NCBI GenBank assembly: GCA_029262235.1 | Contig: JAJCZU010000008.1 | Location: 347,503 to 411,502 of the forward strand | Direction of reading: 5' to 3' | From: Candidatus Eiseniibacteriota bacterium | GTDB taxonomy: Bacteria; Orphanbacterota; Orphanbacteria; Orphanbacterales; Orphanbacteraceae | DNA: 64,000 nucleotides | Part shown: one piece after another, positions 39,241-47,649 of the stretch | Position numbering within the stretch: the stretch's first letter is position 1 | Layout of the letters: every line of letters begins with the position of its first letter | Notes under the pieces: model-generated | What the model saw: only the letters and a program-made list of their open reading frames with translations | Told to the model about the DNA's origin: nothing | Database searches by the model: none | Translations under genes and position numbers: made by a program

Positions 39241-40890
39241 TTATACCCGGAAACGCATCCCGTCCACCACGGTGAGTTCGCCGCCGGCCGAAATCGTGTG
39301 GAACGCCTTGCCGAACGGGGAGCGCGGATCAGGCAGAATCTCCCGCACTTCAGTCTCCCGGTATTCATGCGGCGTCAGCGACTCCACTTCATAGAGCAGA
39401 ACGGAACCGCCGTAGCGAATGACGGCATTCTGCGCCGGACGAAACAGTTTCCCGTTGTCGCGGAAGAATGCCCCCGCCATGCGGGAACCGTGCAGGCTCG
39501 ACTTGACGGGGAACTGCGCATGCGGTTCGAACGTTCCCTGCAAGCTGTCAGCATGAAAGATGCAGAGGTTGCTGTCCTGATTCTGATATCGCCCGTCCGT
39601 CGTGAAGAGCCAGCAGCGTTCGTCATGAAAGAGAATCACGGAGTCGATCCCCGCAAAACCCTCGAGCAGCACGCGCTCTTCCACCCACTCGTCCGGGAAC
39701 TTCGCGCACCGATAGAGCACCACACGATTGCTCTCGGCCTGCTCGGGCACCATGTACAGCTCGCCCTCGAGTTCGAATGCATGCGGGAACGAAAGATGGA
39801 AGTCCTGCTTCAGCGCGGGCCTGATCGACATCGACTCCTGGTTCGGACCGAGCGCGACGACGGAGATATGACCGCGCCTGTTTTCGAACGGAAAGTCTTC
39901 CACGAAAACGTAGTCGCTGCCGTCATGACGTACGAAGCACGGGTCGGCAATGAAGTGGTCGGCTTCGGGCTGTATCCACTGCGTTTCGCGAAGCGTCTCG
40001 GTCGAAAGCTCCGCCACCGGCCTCCGCACGACACCCACCGACCACTGAAAGTGCTCGCCCGAAAACGTGAAACGCGCCGCGATCATGCGCCGGATCGTGC
40101 GCGCGAGAAAGAGAAGCATTTCGGCGTTTGTCGGCGCCTTGTAGATACGCTTTTCGTAGGCGCCCGACCTCTCGAGAAACGTCTCGAAGAACTGCGCGGT
40201 CGTCGGCATGGCGCGCGTCAATCGATCGACGGCATGTTCGAACAGGAGCACGCCTGACGTGAAAAGATTGAGACGGTTCAGAGTTGGTGACGTGTCGTGC
40301 GTCCGCCGGAACGTCTTGCCGAGCACGTAGCCGCCGTCGAGCGAGTCCGTCAGCACCTGCAGCGTGACTCCCGAGACGGGGTTTCCCTCGAACACCTCCC
40401 AGAATCCCGGCTCGCCACCACGATACTCGCTGTTGTCGCCATGGTGATAACTCCACACGCCGTAGCGCGCGCAATCGAGAATGGCACCGCGAATGATACG
40501 GAAGCCGAACCGGAGCATGATGTCGAGATCGTGCCCGCGGATTTCCGCGATGTCTTCCTCGCGGAAGCGGTCGGTGAACTTCTTCGCGATCGGCCTGACC
40601 TTGATCCGGGGGACGGAGGCGAGAGCGGGCGCGAGGTCCTTCGGCAGGAACTTCGCGTTCGCCGCGACGTCGCGCTTCGCGTCGATTCTGTTGAAGCGAT
40701 AGTAGAGAAAGCGGTTCTCGCGGATCCGTGCAGCCAGGCTGCGCGGTTTTTCAGGGCGTGGATCCGCATCGTTTTCGACGATCAGCGAAAGCTCGAGGCG
40801 ATCGTCTGCAAGGATGAACGAGACGATTTCGTCGATCCAGAATGCAACAGTGAGACTGTCGACCAGAATTCCGATTTTGAGTTTTCGCAT
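39241..40890 (-). CDS. Formyltransferase domain fused to GINT1-type beta-propeller domain
   Basis: A 549-residue two-domain protein. Residues ~1-230 resemble a methionyl-tRNA/sugar formyltransferase fold: DLDIMLRFGFRIIRG, then GVWSYHHGDNSEYRGGEP, the equivalent of the HGSxLPxYRG segment. Residues ~300-549 resemble the N-terminal five-bladed propeller of plant glucosamine inositolphosphorylceramide transferase: FIADPCFVRHDGSDYVFVED, FPHAFELEGELYMVPE. This fusion occurs in bacterial sugar-modification loci, probably transferring formyl to an amino sugar. The ATG at 40890 (MRKLKIGILVDS) is chosen; the longest frame adds a repeat-derived 24 residues. Confidence 0.75.
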   Translation of the reverse strand: MRKLKIGILVDSLTVAFWIDEIVSFILADDRLELSLIVENDADPRPEKPRSLAARIRENRFLYYRFNRIDAKRDVAANAKFLPKDLAPALASVPRIKVRPIAKKFTDRFREEDIAEIRGHDLDIMLRFGFRIIRGAILDCARYGVWSYHHGDNSEYRGGEPGFWEVFEGNPVSGVTLQVLTDSLDGGYVLGKTFRRTHDTSPTLNRLNLFTSGVLLFEHAVDRLTRAMPTTAQFFETFLERSGAYEKRIYKAPTNAEMLLFLARTIRRMIAARFTFSGEHFQWSVGVVRRPVAELSTETLRETQWIQPEADHFIADPCFVRHDGSDYVFVEDFPFENRRGHISVVALGPNQESMSIRPALKQDFHLSFPHAFELEGELYMVPEQAESNRVVLYRCAKFPDEWVEERVLLEGFAGIDSVILFHDERCWLFTTDGRYQNQDSNLCIFHADSLQGTFEPHAQFPVKSSLHGSRMAGAFFRDNGKLFRPAQNAVIRYGGSVLLYEVESLTPHEYRETEVREILPDPRSPFGKAFHTISAGGELTVVDGMRFRV

Positions 40891-40903
40891 TCGGCTCGTT
40901 CTG

Positions 40904-40947
40904 GGTCGATGGGTCCCTGGTCGGCGGACCCCCGGTCGGCGGTCCCC
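40904..40947. repeat. Three short imperfect tandem repeats (14-15 bp)
   Basis: Units GGTCGATGGGTCCCT, GGTCGGCGGACCCCC and GGTCGGCGGTCCCC stand directly upstream of the formyltransferase-type gene. GGTC...GACC pairs within the units can form small hairpins. The remaining intergenic DNA up to 41094 shows no gene or clear promoter. Confidence 0.7.
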
Positions 40948-41094
40948 AATCTGCATTCGCAATCAGTCCGAACGCACATACATGAGGGCTTTCACGTTCA
41001 GCCTTAGAAGGGGTATACACCATCGGAAAGAATCCGTCGACCCTGGGGGAGGAATGGGACCCTGGGAGCATGATGAGGCGCACCGGGCGAACGG

Positions 41095-42036
41095 TCAGAT
41101 CGTAGCCGGCGTGCGGCGGTCGACATTTTCGAGAATGCGCTCGGCGCGATACGAAGAACGCACGAGCGGGCCTGCCACGGCGTGGATGAAGCCGATGGAG
41201 TCGGCGTACTCTTTCCATTTCGCGAACGTGTCGGGCGTCACGAAGCGGTCGATCGGCCGGTGCTTTTTCGTGGGGCGAAGATACTGGCCGATCGCCACGG
41301 CCTCGGTCCCTGTCGCGCGGATGTCGTCGAGCAGGCGGTACATTTCGTCGTCGGTTTCGCCGATCCCGGCCATCGCCGCTGTCTTCACGGTCTGCCATGG
41401 GTGCTTCCGCTCGGCGAGAGTGCGCAGCACATTCAGCGAACCCTGATACGTGTGCTTGAAGCGAACGTCGGGATAAAGGCTCTCTACAACTTCCATATTG
41501 AAGCCGAGCACGAGGGCGCCCGAGTCGATGATGCGCTGCAGCGCGTCCGGGCGTCCCTGGAAATCGGGGATCAGCACTTCCACCTCGCATTCCGGATTGC
41601 GCATGCGCACGGCTTCGACCGTCTGCGCGAATGCTTCGGCGCCGAGGTCGTCGAGATCGTCGCGATCGACGGACGTGATGACGGCGAACTTGATCCCGAG
41701 CTTTTCGACGGCTTCCGCAACTTTGCCCGGCTCACGCGGGTCGAGCGCGAACGGTTTGCCGCTCGTCACGGCACAGAACGCACAGGCGCGCGTGCAGATC
41801 TCGCCGAGAATCATGAACGTGGCGGTGCCGGCGCTCCAGCACTCGTTGATGTTCGGGCAGTTCGCCTCTTCGCACACGGTGTTGAGCGCACCCTTGCCGA
41901 TCGTGGCGCGCACGTTCGCGTACGCGGGGTTCGTCGCGAGTTTCACCTTCAGCCACGCGGGCTTACGGAGCACCCAGTCGCGTTCGCGCCCGGTCCCCGC
42001 TTTCGCTTTCGTATCGTGATCGGCGCCGCAGCTCAT
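41095..42036 (-). CDS. lipA: Lipoyl synthase
   Basis: A radical-SAM enzyme that inserts two sulfurs into octanoyl-protein to make lipoate. The 313-residue protein has both clusters: auxiliary site C55-EEAN-C60-PNINE-C66, and radical SAM CTRACAFC (C81, C85, C88). The C-terminal RSSYRAE carries the conserved Ser that ligates the auxiliary cluster. The start is the ATG at 42036, in ATGA overlap with the lipB stop. It is the last gene of the lpd-E2-lipB-lipA unit, so cofactor synthesis is coexpressed with two enzymes that need it. Confidence 0.97.
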   Translation of the reverse strand: MSCGADHDTKAKAGTGRERDWVLRKPAWLKVKLATNPAYANVRATIGKGALNTVCEEANCPNINECWSAGTATFMILGEICTRACAFCAVTSGKPFALDPREPGKVAEAVEKLGIKFAVITSVDRDDLDDLGAEAFAQTVEAVRMRNPECEVEVLIPDFQGRPDALQRIIDSGALVLGFNMEVVESLYPDVRFKHTYQGSLNVLRTLAERKHPWQTVKTAAMAGIGETDDEMYRLLDDIRATGTEAVAIGQYLRPTKKHRPIDRFVTPDTFAKWKEYADSIGFIHAVAGPLVRSSYRAERILENVDRRTPATI

Positions 42037-42773
42037 TCCGCGTTCTCCAGCATTTCCGGGGTCGTGATCTCGCGCTCGAAGACATCTGCGAAGTGCGGCA
42101 CGATGCGATCGGCCACTTCGCTCACCGTAACCTCGCGGCCGAGCAGGCGCGACACGCTCGTCACGCCGCGATCCGCGATTCCGCAAGGCACGATGTGATC
42201 GTACGCTTCGAAACTGTTACACACGTTCAGCGCAAATCCGTGCGAAGTCACCCAGCGCGCCACGCGAACGCCGATCGCCGCGACCTTTTCGTCGCCCACC
42301 CAGACCCCTGTGAGCCCCGCAACACGCCCCGCTTCGATGTCGAAATCGGCGAGCGCGCGCATGATCACTTCTTCGAGGTCACGCACATAGCGGACGAGAT
42401 CTTTGCGATCGGGGGCAAGCGAAACGATCGGATAACCGACGAGCTGGCCCGGTCCGTGCCAGGTCACGTCGCCGCCGCGATTCGTATGGAAAAGTTCGAT
42501 GCCGAGCCGTTCGCGCACGGCGTCGTCGATGCGGACATGTCCGAGATCGCCGCGACGGCCGAGCGTGTAAACGGAGTGGTGTTCGAGCAGCAGCAGATGA
42601 TCTTCGGTTTCGTCGCGCTTCCGCGCTTCGACGAGATCCTCCTGCATGGCGAGACCGTCAGCGTAGGAAACGGTGCCGGGCCGCACGACGACGAGCGCCG
42701 ACCGTGCGACTGCAGCTGTACTTGTCGCAGCCGTTGCCGCTCCCCCAACGATTTTGGCGCCGTTTTCACTCAT
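42033..42773 (-). CDS. lipB: Octanoyl-[acyl carrier protein]:protein octanoyltransferase
   Basis: Transfers octanoate from ACP to lipoyl domains. The 246-residue protein contains TNRGGDVTWHGPGQLVGYP near residue 95, the lysine in GDEKVAAIGVRVARWVTSHG, and the catalytic Cys in HIVPCGIADRGVTS. An Ala/Thr-rich N-terminal 25 residues is not part of the fold. GAGGAG is ten bases before the ATG. It lies between the E2 gene and lipA (ATGA overlap). Confidence 0.96.
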   Translation of the reverse strand: MSENGAKIVGGAATAATSTAAVARSALVVVRPGTVSYADGLAMQEDLVEARKRDETEDHLLLLEHHSVYTLGRRGDLGHVRIDDAVRERLGIELFHTNRGGDVTWHGPGQLVGYPIVSLAPDRKDLVRYVRDLEEVIMRALADFDIEAGRVAGLTGVWVGDEKVAAIGVRVARWVTSHGFALNVCNSFEAYDHIVPCGIADRGVTSVSRLLGREVTVSEVADRIVPHFADVFEREITTPEMLENAE

Positions 42774-42812
42774 GCGATGCCTGCTCCTCGTGCTGCGGCG
42801 CGCGTTGCCCGC

Positions 42813-44639
42813 CTATCGGCCGAGCACGTCCTCGGGAAAGCTCTCGATCCGCTCGCGCACTTCTTCGAGGAACTGGCTCGAAACGGCGCCGTCGATAATG
42901 CGATGGTCGTACGACAGGCAGAAAATCGATGTCGGACGAATGGCCATCGCGTCACCGTATTCGGATTCGATAACCTTCACGCGCTTCTTGATGCCGCCGA
43001 GTCCGAGAATCGCGACGTTCGGCTGGTTGATGACCGGCATGCCGTAGTCGGTGCCGAACACGCCCGGGTTCGTCACGGTGAACGTGCTTCCCGAAACTTC
43101 GTCCGGCGCGATGTTCTTATTGCGCGCACGTCCGGCCAGGTCGGCGAGTTCGCGCGCGATCTGCCCGATCCCCTTCTGCTCCGCCTGCTTGATGACGGGA
43201 ACGATCAGTCCGTCCGGGAGCGCCGCGGCAACGCCGAGATTCACGTGCTTGTGATACTCGACCTGGTTGCCGTTCACGATGCTCGCGTTCACGATCGGCC
43301 AGTTGCGAAGGGCGGGAATGATCGCGAACAGCACCATCGTGGTGACGGAAAGATTCGCGTCGTGGCGCGACGTGAAGTCGGCCTTCCATTTCTTGCGAAG
43401 CGCCATCACGCGGCCGAAGTCGACTTCGGTAATGCTCTGCACGTGGGCCGAGGTCGCGCGGCTCGCGAGCATGTGCTTCGCGATGATCTGGCGAATGTTC
43501 GACATGTCCTGGACGATCGAGTCCGCGCCGTCCGGGAAGTTCAGCACGGGCTGAATGCCGATCCCCGATCCACCCGGATCCGTGAAGCCGGCCGGGATCA
43601 TCGGAGCGGCACCCCGACTCGCCTGGGGCGATGCGGGTGAAGCACTCGGGGCATGCGCGGGTGCGGGCGCCGGCGCGGAGGCCGTTACGGCGCCGCTTGC
43701 CACGTAGCCGAGAACGTCGTTCTTCGAAACGCGACCGTTTCTGCCCGTTCCTGCGACGCGCGAGAGATCGACGTTGTTCTCGCGCGCGATCTTGCGCGCG
43801 ACCGGCGACGACCGCACGGCGCGGTTCGCCTCGGCGAGCGCGGTCGCGGAAACGGCCGGTGCCGATGCGTACGCGGGCTGCGCGGCGGGTGCGGGTGCGG
43901 GCACGGGCGCCGGTGCGGGCGCGGCCTGAGTCGGCGCCGCTTGAGATGCCGGAGCCGCTGTGCTCGGGGCACTCGCGGGAGCGCCCCCTGCCGCCGCGAT
44001 CTCGGCGACGGCAACGCCCACTTCCACCGTTTCCCCTTCGGGAACGAGAATCTTCGTCACGATGCCGGACGTCGGCGACGGCACTTCTGCGTCTACCTTG
44101 TCCGTTGAAATCTCGAAAAGCGGATCGTCTTTTTCGACGGAATCACCCTCGTGCACGATCCACTTGATGATCGTTCCTTCGGCCACGCTCTCGCCCATCT
44201 GGGGCATGATAACCGGAGTCGATGCGCCGCCGGGCGCGGGCGCGCTCTGTGTTGCGGTCGCGGCCGGTGCGGGCGCTGCTGCTGCTGCGGGGGCCGGAGC
44301 TGCTGCCGCGGCCTGCGGTGCGGGCGCAGAAGCAGCCGGTGCCGCGGGTGCGGCCTGGGCCGGAGCTTCCTGCTTCGCGGCGGGCGCCGGAGCGCCTGCG
44401 CCGTTCCCGGAGATTTCGGCGACTTTCGTGCCGACTTCGACCGTCTCTCCTTCACCCATCAGAATCTTTCCGATGGTGCCTGCGGCGGGTGACGGTACTT
44501 CGGCATCGACCTTGTCGGTCGAGATTTCGAACAAGGGATCGTCTTTGTCGACGGTGTCTCCCTCTTTCACGAGCCATTTGGTGATCGTCCCCTCGGCGAC
44601 GCTTTCGCCCATCTGGGGCATGACGACGTCGATACTCAT
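42813..44639 (-). CDS. 2-oxoacid dehydrogenase E2 (dihydrolipoamide acyltransferase) with two lipoyl domains
   Basis: The 608-residue core of a 2-oxoacid dehydrogenase complex. Two nearly identical lipoyl domains (residues ~2-75 and ~140-215, each with FEISTDKVDAEVPSP holding the lipoylated Lys) are joined by long Ala/Pro linkers. An E3-binding domain (SSPVARKIARENNVDLSRV) and the catalytic domain follow, with LSYDHRIIDGAVSSQF (HxxxDG) near residue 580. The lipoyl sequence resembles 2-oxoglutarate or branched-chain types, but the substrate cannot be fixed because no E1 gene is adjacent. GGAGG precedes the ATG. The linker DNA is repetitive. Confidence 0.93.
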   Translation of the reverse strand: MSIDVVMPQMGESVAEGTITKWLVKEGDTVDKDDPLFEISTDKVDAEVPSPAAGTIGKILMGEGETVEVGTKVAEISGNGAGAPAPAAKQEAPAQAAPAAPAASAPAPQAAAAAPAPAAAAAPAPAATATQSAPAPGGASTPVIMPQMGESVAEGTIIKWIVHEGDSVEKDDPLFEISTDKVDAEVPSPTSGIVTKILVPEGETVEVGVAVAEIAAAGGAPASAPSTAAPASQAAPTQAAPAPAPVPAPAPAAQPAYASAPAVSATALAEANRAVRSSPVARKIARENNVDLSRVAGTGRNGRVSKNDVLGYVASGAVTASAPAPAPAHAPSASPASPQASRGAAPMIPAGFTDPGGSGIGIQPVLNFPDGADSIVQDMSNIRQIIAKHMLASRATSAHVQSITEVDFGRVMALRKKWKADFTSRHDANLSVTTMVLFAIIPALRNWPIVNASIVNGNQVEYHKHVNLGVAAALPDGLIVPVIKQAEQKGIGQIARELADLAGRARNKNIAPDEVSGSTFTVTNPGVFGTDYGMPVINQPNVAILGLGGIKKRVKVIESEYGDAMAIRPTSIFCLSYDHRIIDGAVSSQFLEEVRERIESFPEDVLGR

Positions 44640-44655
44640 GTCTACTCCTCCGTGC

Positions 44656-46050
44656 TTACGCGTGAATCGCGCCGTCGATCGCGGCGAGCGCAGCTTCGTG
44701 AACGGCTTCGGACAATGTCGGGTGCGCGTGAATCGTGCGCGCCAGTTCGTGAACGGTCCCTTCGCTCGCCATGATGCCGGTCGGCCCGGCGAGCAGTTCG
44801 GTCACGTGCGGACCGATCATGTGGACCCCGAGGATCTCCCCGTATTTCTTATCGGTCACGATCTTCACGAATCCTTCCGTGTGACCGACGACCGCGGACT
44901 TCGAGTTCGCGCTGAACGGGAACTTGCCAACCTTTACATCATACCCCTTTTCCTTCGCCTGCGCCTCGGTGAGGCCGACGGCGGCCACTTCCGGGAGCGT
45001 GTAGACGTTGGACGGGACCTGATCGTGGTTGATCGGGTGCGTTTCGCGGCCTGCGGCATGCTCGACCGCCACCACGCCTTCTTCGGACGCAAGATGCGCG
45101 AGAGCGAGTGTTTTGATTACGTCGCCGATCGCGTAGATGCCGGGTACGTTCGTCTGCAGATAGCCGTCGACCTTCACGAAGCGGCCGTCCATCGCGACGC
45201 CGAGCTTCTCGAGGCCGAGTTCCGCCGTCACGGGCCGGCGACCGATCGCAACGAGCAGCATGTCCGTTTCGATCGTCTCGTTCTTCTTCCCTTCGAGCTT
45301 CACGTGCAGCTTGCGGTTCTTCGTCGTAACGCCCGCGAACTTCGTGCCCGATTTGACGTTGATCTTGCGCTTCTTGAAATTGCGCTCGAGCTCTTTCGAT
45401 ACTTCCGGCTCCATCATCGGGAGAAGCGCCGGCAGCATTTCGACGACCGTAACGTCGACGCCGAAACTCTTGAACAGCGACGCGAACTCGACACCGACCG
45501 CACCGCCGCCAAGAACGACGATCGACTTCGGCAGCTTGTCGAGATAGAGCGCGTCGTCGCTCGAGATGATCTTCTTGTGGTCGAGTTCGAGGCCCGGAAT
45601 CGTCGTGACTTCGGATCCGGTGGCGATGATGATCGCCTTCGCCGTGATCGTCTGCGCCGCGCCCTTTTTCGGGGTCACTTTCACCTGGCCGGCAGCCGGA
45701 ATCGACCCCACGCCTTCGAAGACTTCGATCTTGCCGCGCTTGGCGAGAAAATTGAGGCCGGTCACGTACTTCTGCACGACCGCCTTCTTCTTCGCGAGCA
45801 GCGTCGGCCAGTCGAACGTGACCCCCTTCACGGTGATCCCGTACTCCTTCATCGACTCGACTTCTTCCATGAATTCGGCCGCGTGAAGCAGCACCTTGGT
45901 CGGAATACAGCCCCAGTGCAGGCAGGTTCCGCCCAGAGCGGGCGTCTTTTCGACGATGGCCGTCTTCAGGCCGAGCTGCGCCGCGCGAAACGCCGCCACG
46001 TAGCCACCGGGGCCACCGCCAACTACAATTAAATCAAAGGCTTGGCTCAT
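44656..46050 (-). CDS. lpdA: Dihydrolipoyl dehydrogenase (E3)
   Basis: An FAD-dependent enzyme that reoxidises the dihydrolipoyl group of E2 with NAD+. The 464-residue protein has the FAD motif VVGGGPGGYVAA, redox pair GGTCLHWGCIPTK (C-x4-C), NAD motif VVLGGGAVGVEFASLF, and the C-terminal active-site HAHPTLSEAVHEA (His-Glu dyad). Length normal. AGGGGAG precedes the ATG. First gene of the lpd-E2-lipB-lipA unit; the 152-base gap upstream shows no clear consensus promoter. Confidence 0.97.
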   Translation of the reverse strand: MSQAFDLIVVGGGPGGYVAAFRAAQLGLKTAIVEKTPALGGTCLHWGCIPTKVLLHAAEFMEEVESMKEYGITVKGVTFDWPTLLAKKKAVVQKYVTGLNFLAKRGKIEVFEGVGSIPAAGQVKVTPKKGAAQTITAKAIIIATGSEVTTIPGLELDHKKIISSDDALYLDKLPKSIVVLGGGAVGVEFASLFKSFGVDVTVVEMLPALLPMMEPEVSKELERNFKKRKINVKSGTKFAGVTTKNRKLHVKLEGKKNETIETDMLLVAIGRRPVTAELGLEKLGVAMDGRFVKVDGYLQTNVPGIYAIGDVIKTLALAHLASEEGVVAVEHAAGRETHPINHDQVPSNVYTLPEVAAVGLTEAQAKEKGYDVKVGKFPFSANSKSAVVGHTEGFVKIVTDKKYGEILGVHMIGPHVTELLAGPTGIMASEGTVHELARTIHAHPTLSEAVHEAALAAIDGAIHA

Positions 46051-46202
46051 CTATAACTCCCCTGATTTTTCATCGATGGGTAGGATTTGGACGAATCAGT
46101 CTATCACACAGAATCGCGGATCCCTAGCGGAGCGCAAGGGGTGCGGGGACCCGGACTTGCAGTATCTGGGGTGCAGCGGTCGCGGAGCGCGAAGTGCAGC
46201 GA

Positions 46203-47225
46203 TCAGAAGGCGACCTGCGCGTTCAGGAGAAGCTGCCCGTCTTCAAAGTCTCCTTCGGTCGGGAACACGAGGTTCACCTGGAATTCGGTCACCGTAGTCG
46301 GCCAGAAGTTGAAGCCGCCGGTCACGTAGTAAACCATGTCGATCATGTCGCGGTTCGCGGTGTAGCCCTCGAAGCGTGCCAGGATTTGCGTCCGCTCGCT
46401 CGACATGAAACCACCGGTTGCATGGAATCCGTGTGCTTCAGGATCGGTCGAAGCGCTCATGAGCTCCTGCATGCGGAACAGGTACTCGCCCGCGACCAGG
46501 AACCGATCTATTTCGACGCGCACATCGCCGCCGAGGATCGTCTCGGACTCGATATCGCCGAAGCCGGCGCCCGTCTCCATCATTTCGTACGACGCATTCG
46601 CGCCCGCCACGACCTTCGCCGTTCCGGCGGTACGCTTCAGAGCAGTCCGTGCGACGAACTGGAACTCGTTGTCGTCGTTGCCGTTCGCGGTGACGCCGTT
46701 GCCGTTGAATACGCCGGCGGCATACGTCATTCCGCCGCTGCCGCTGCCACGGACGCCGAAGCCGATCTGCCGGCCCGGTGCGAGCATGTTTACGACGATC
46801 GATCGGTTCACGAAGTCGATCGCCGAGGCCGAGGCCAGCGCTTCGGAGCTGAACGGCGATTTGTAGGCGCCCATGTCGATGTACTGGCCGTCGGCGAATT
46901 CGTAAGACATGCGCGCGTCGAGAAGCGTTGCTTCTTTGTGAAGGTTCAGCTGCAGCATGTAGCTGTAGCCCGCGTCGAACCTGCCGTTCAGCTTGACGCG
47001 CAGATTCGCGATCTCGAACCCGCGGGCCCCCTCTTCTCGAAAGTCGGAGGTCCCCACGATCTGCAGAAGCGCGCCGAGAGTGAACCAGTCGTGGTTGAGC
47101 TGATCCTGAAACTGCTGCAGCAGCGGTTCTTCCGCGGCGGCAGCGGCCGGGCTCGGAGCGACAGCGGCGGAACCGAAAATCAAAACGCCGCAGACGACGG
47201 CGAGAATGGGCCTCTTCCAACTCAT
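46203..47225 (-). CDS. OprO/P-like outer-membrane porin
   Basis: A 340-residue exported protein. The signal peptide (residues 1-31, ending PAAAAA) is followed by a short helix and then alternating beta-strands typical of phosphate-selective porin O/P family barrels: FEIANLRVKLNGRFDAGYSY, DARMSYEFADGQYIDMGAYK. The C-terminus is LLLNAQVAF with the terminal Phe expected for BAM recognition. The ATG at 47225 overlaps the LapA-like gene's stop as ATGA. Longer upstream frames are shadows. Substrate specificity cannot be read. Confidence 0.78.
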   Translation of the reverse strand: MSWKRPILAVVCGVLIFGSAAVAPSPAAAAAEEPLLQQFQDQLNHDWFTLGALLQIVGTSDFREEGARGFEIANLRVKLNGRFDAGYSYMLQLNLHKEATLLDARMSYEFADGQYIDMGAYKSPFSSEALASASAIDFVNRSIVVNMLAPGRQIGFGVRGSGSGGMTYAAGVFNGNGVTANGNDDNEFQFVARTALKRTAGTAKVVAGANASYEMMETGAGFGDIESETILGGDVRVEIDRFLVAGEYLFRMQELMSASTDPEAHGFHATGGFMSSERTQILARFEGYTANRDMIDMVYYVTGGFNFWPTTVTEFQVNLVFPTEGDFEDGQLLLNAQVAF

Positions 47226-47428
47226 GCTTTCCCTTTCGTAGCCGACTGAAAGCGCGCCATCAGATACCCGGACAGAAAACCGACCCCCCCCGTAATGAAG
47301 ATCAACAGAACGCGGGAGATGCTCAGACGCCAGACAAGGAATCGAAGCTCGACGGTTTCTGCGTTCTGCACGGCAATGATCAGAATCAAACCGAGCAATA
47401 TCAGACTGACGATCAAGCGTGGTTTCAT
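47222..47428 (-). CDS. LapA-domain (DUF1049) small inner-membrane protein
   Basis: A 68-residue protein with two membrane helices (residues 4-20 and 36-57), a short loop VQNAETVELRFLVWRLSIS between them and a basic C-terminus, GYLMARFQSATKGKA. The AVQNxxxVxLxFLxW pattern is that of LapA/YciS-type proteins, which act with LapB in controlling LPS synthesis in enterobacteria; here there is no lapB neighbour. GGAGG stands before the ATG at 47428. The ATGA overlap couples it to the porin. Confidence 0.8.
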   Translation of the reverse strand: MKPRLIVSLILLGLILIIAVQNAETVELRFLVWRLSISRVLLIFITGGVGFLSGYLMARFQSATKGKA

Positions 47429-47474
47429 AGCGAACCTCCAGTGGACGCGCAGCGTCGTAATCCTGCCTGCGTGA

Positions 47475-47502
47475 AGAGTACATGCCGCGGAGCGAGTCGC
47501 AA
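47475..47502 (-). promoter_or_regulatory. Possible promoter of the LapA-like/porin pair
   Basis: TTGCGA (minus strand, 47497-47502) and an extended TGTACTCT -10 (TACTCT at 47475-47480) are 16 bases apart, 46 bases upstream of the ATG at 47428. Confidence 0.4.
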
Positions 47503-47614
47503 GTCTAAATTGTGTGAATTCAACATCCACGCTCGCGACGCATGCGACGCACGAGGCCTGCAAGCGGGTGGCGTTACGCGGTTTGCGTTTACAGAGGGGC
47601 GCGGGTGCCCTTTG

Positions 47615-47643
47615 TTGCACGCCCTCGTGTTCCGGTCTACACT
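47615..47643 (+). promoter_or_regulatory. Putative promoter giving a leaderless M23 peptidase mRNA
   Basis: TTGCAC (47615-47620) and TACACT (47638-47643, 4/6) are 17 bases apart. The ATG is at 47650, six bases after the -10. No Shine-Dalgarno is visible. Confidence 0.42.
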
Positions 47644-47649
47644 CCCGTC

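Noticed and set aside
43600..44460. Repeat-rich DNA in the E2 gene as a possible mobile or tandem repeat element
   Set aside because: It encodes the two lipoyl domains and the Ala/Pro linkers expected in dihydrolipoamide acyltransferases.
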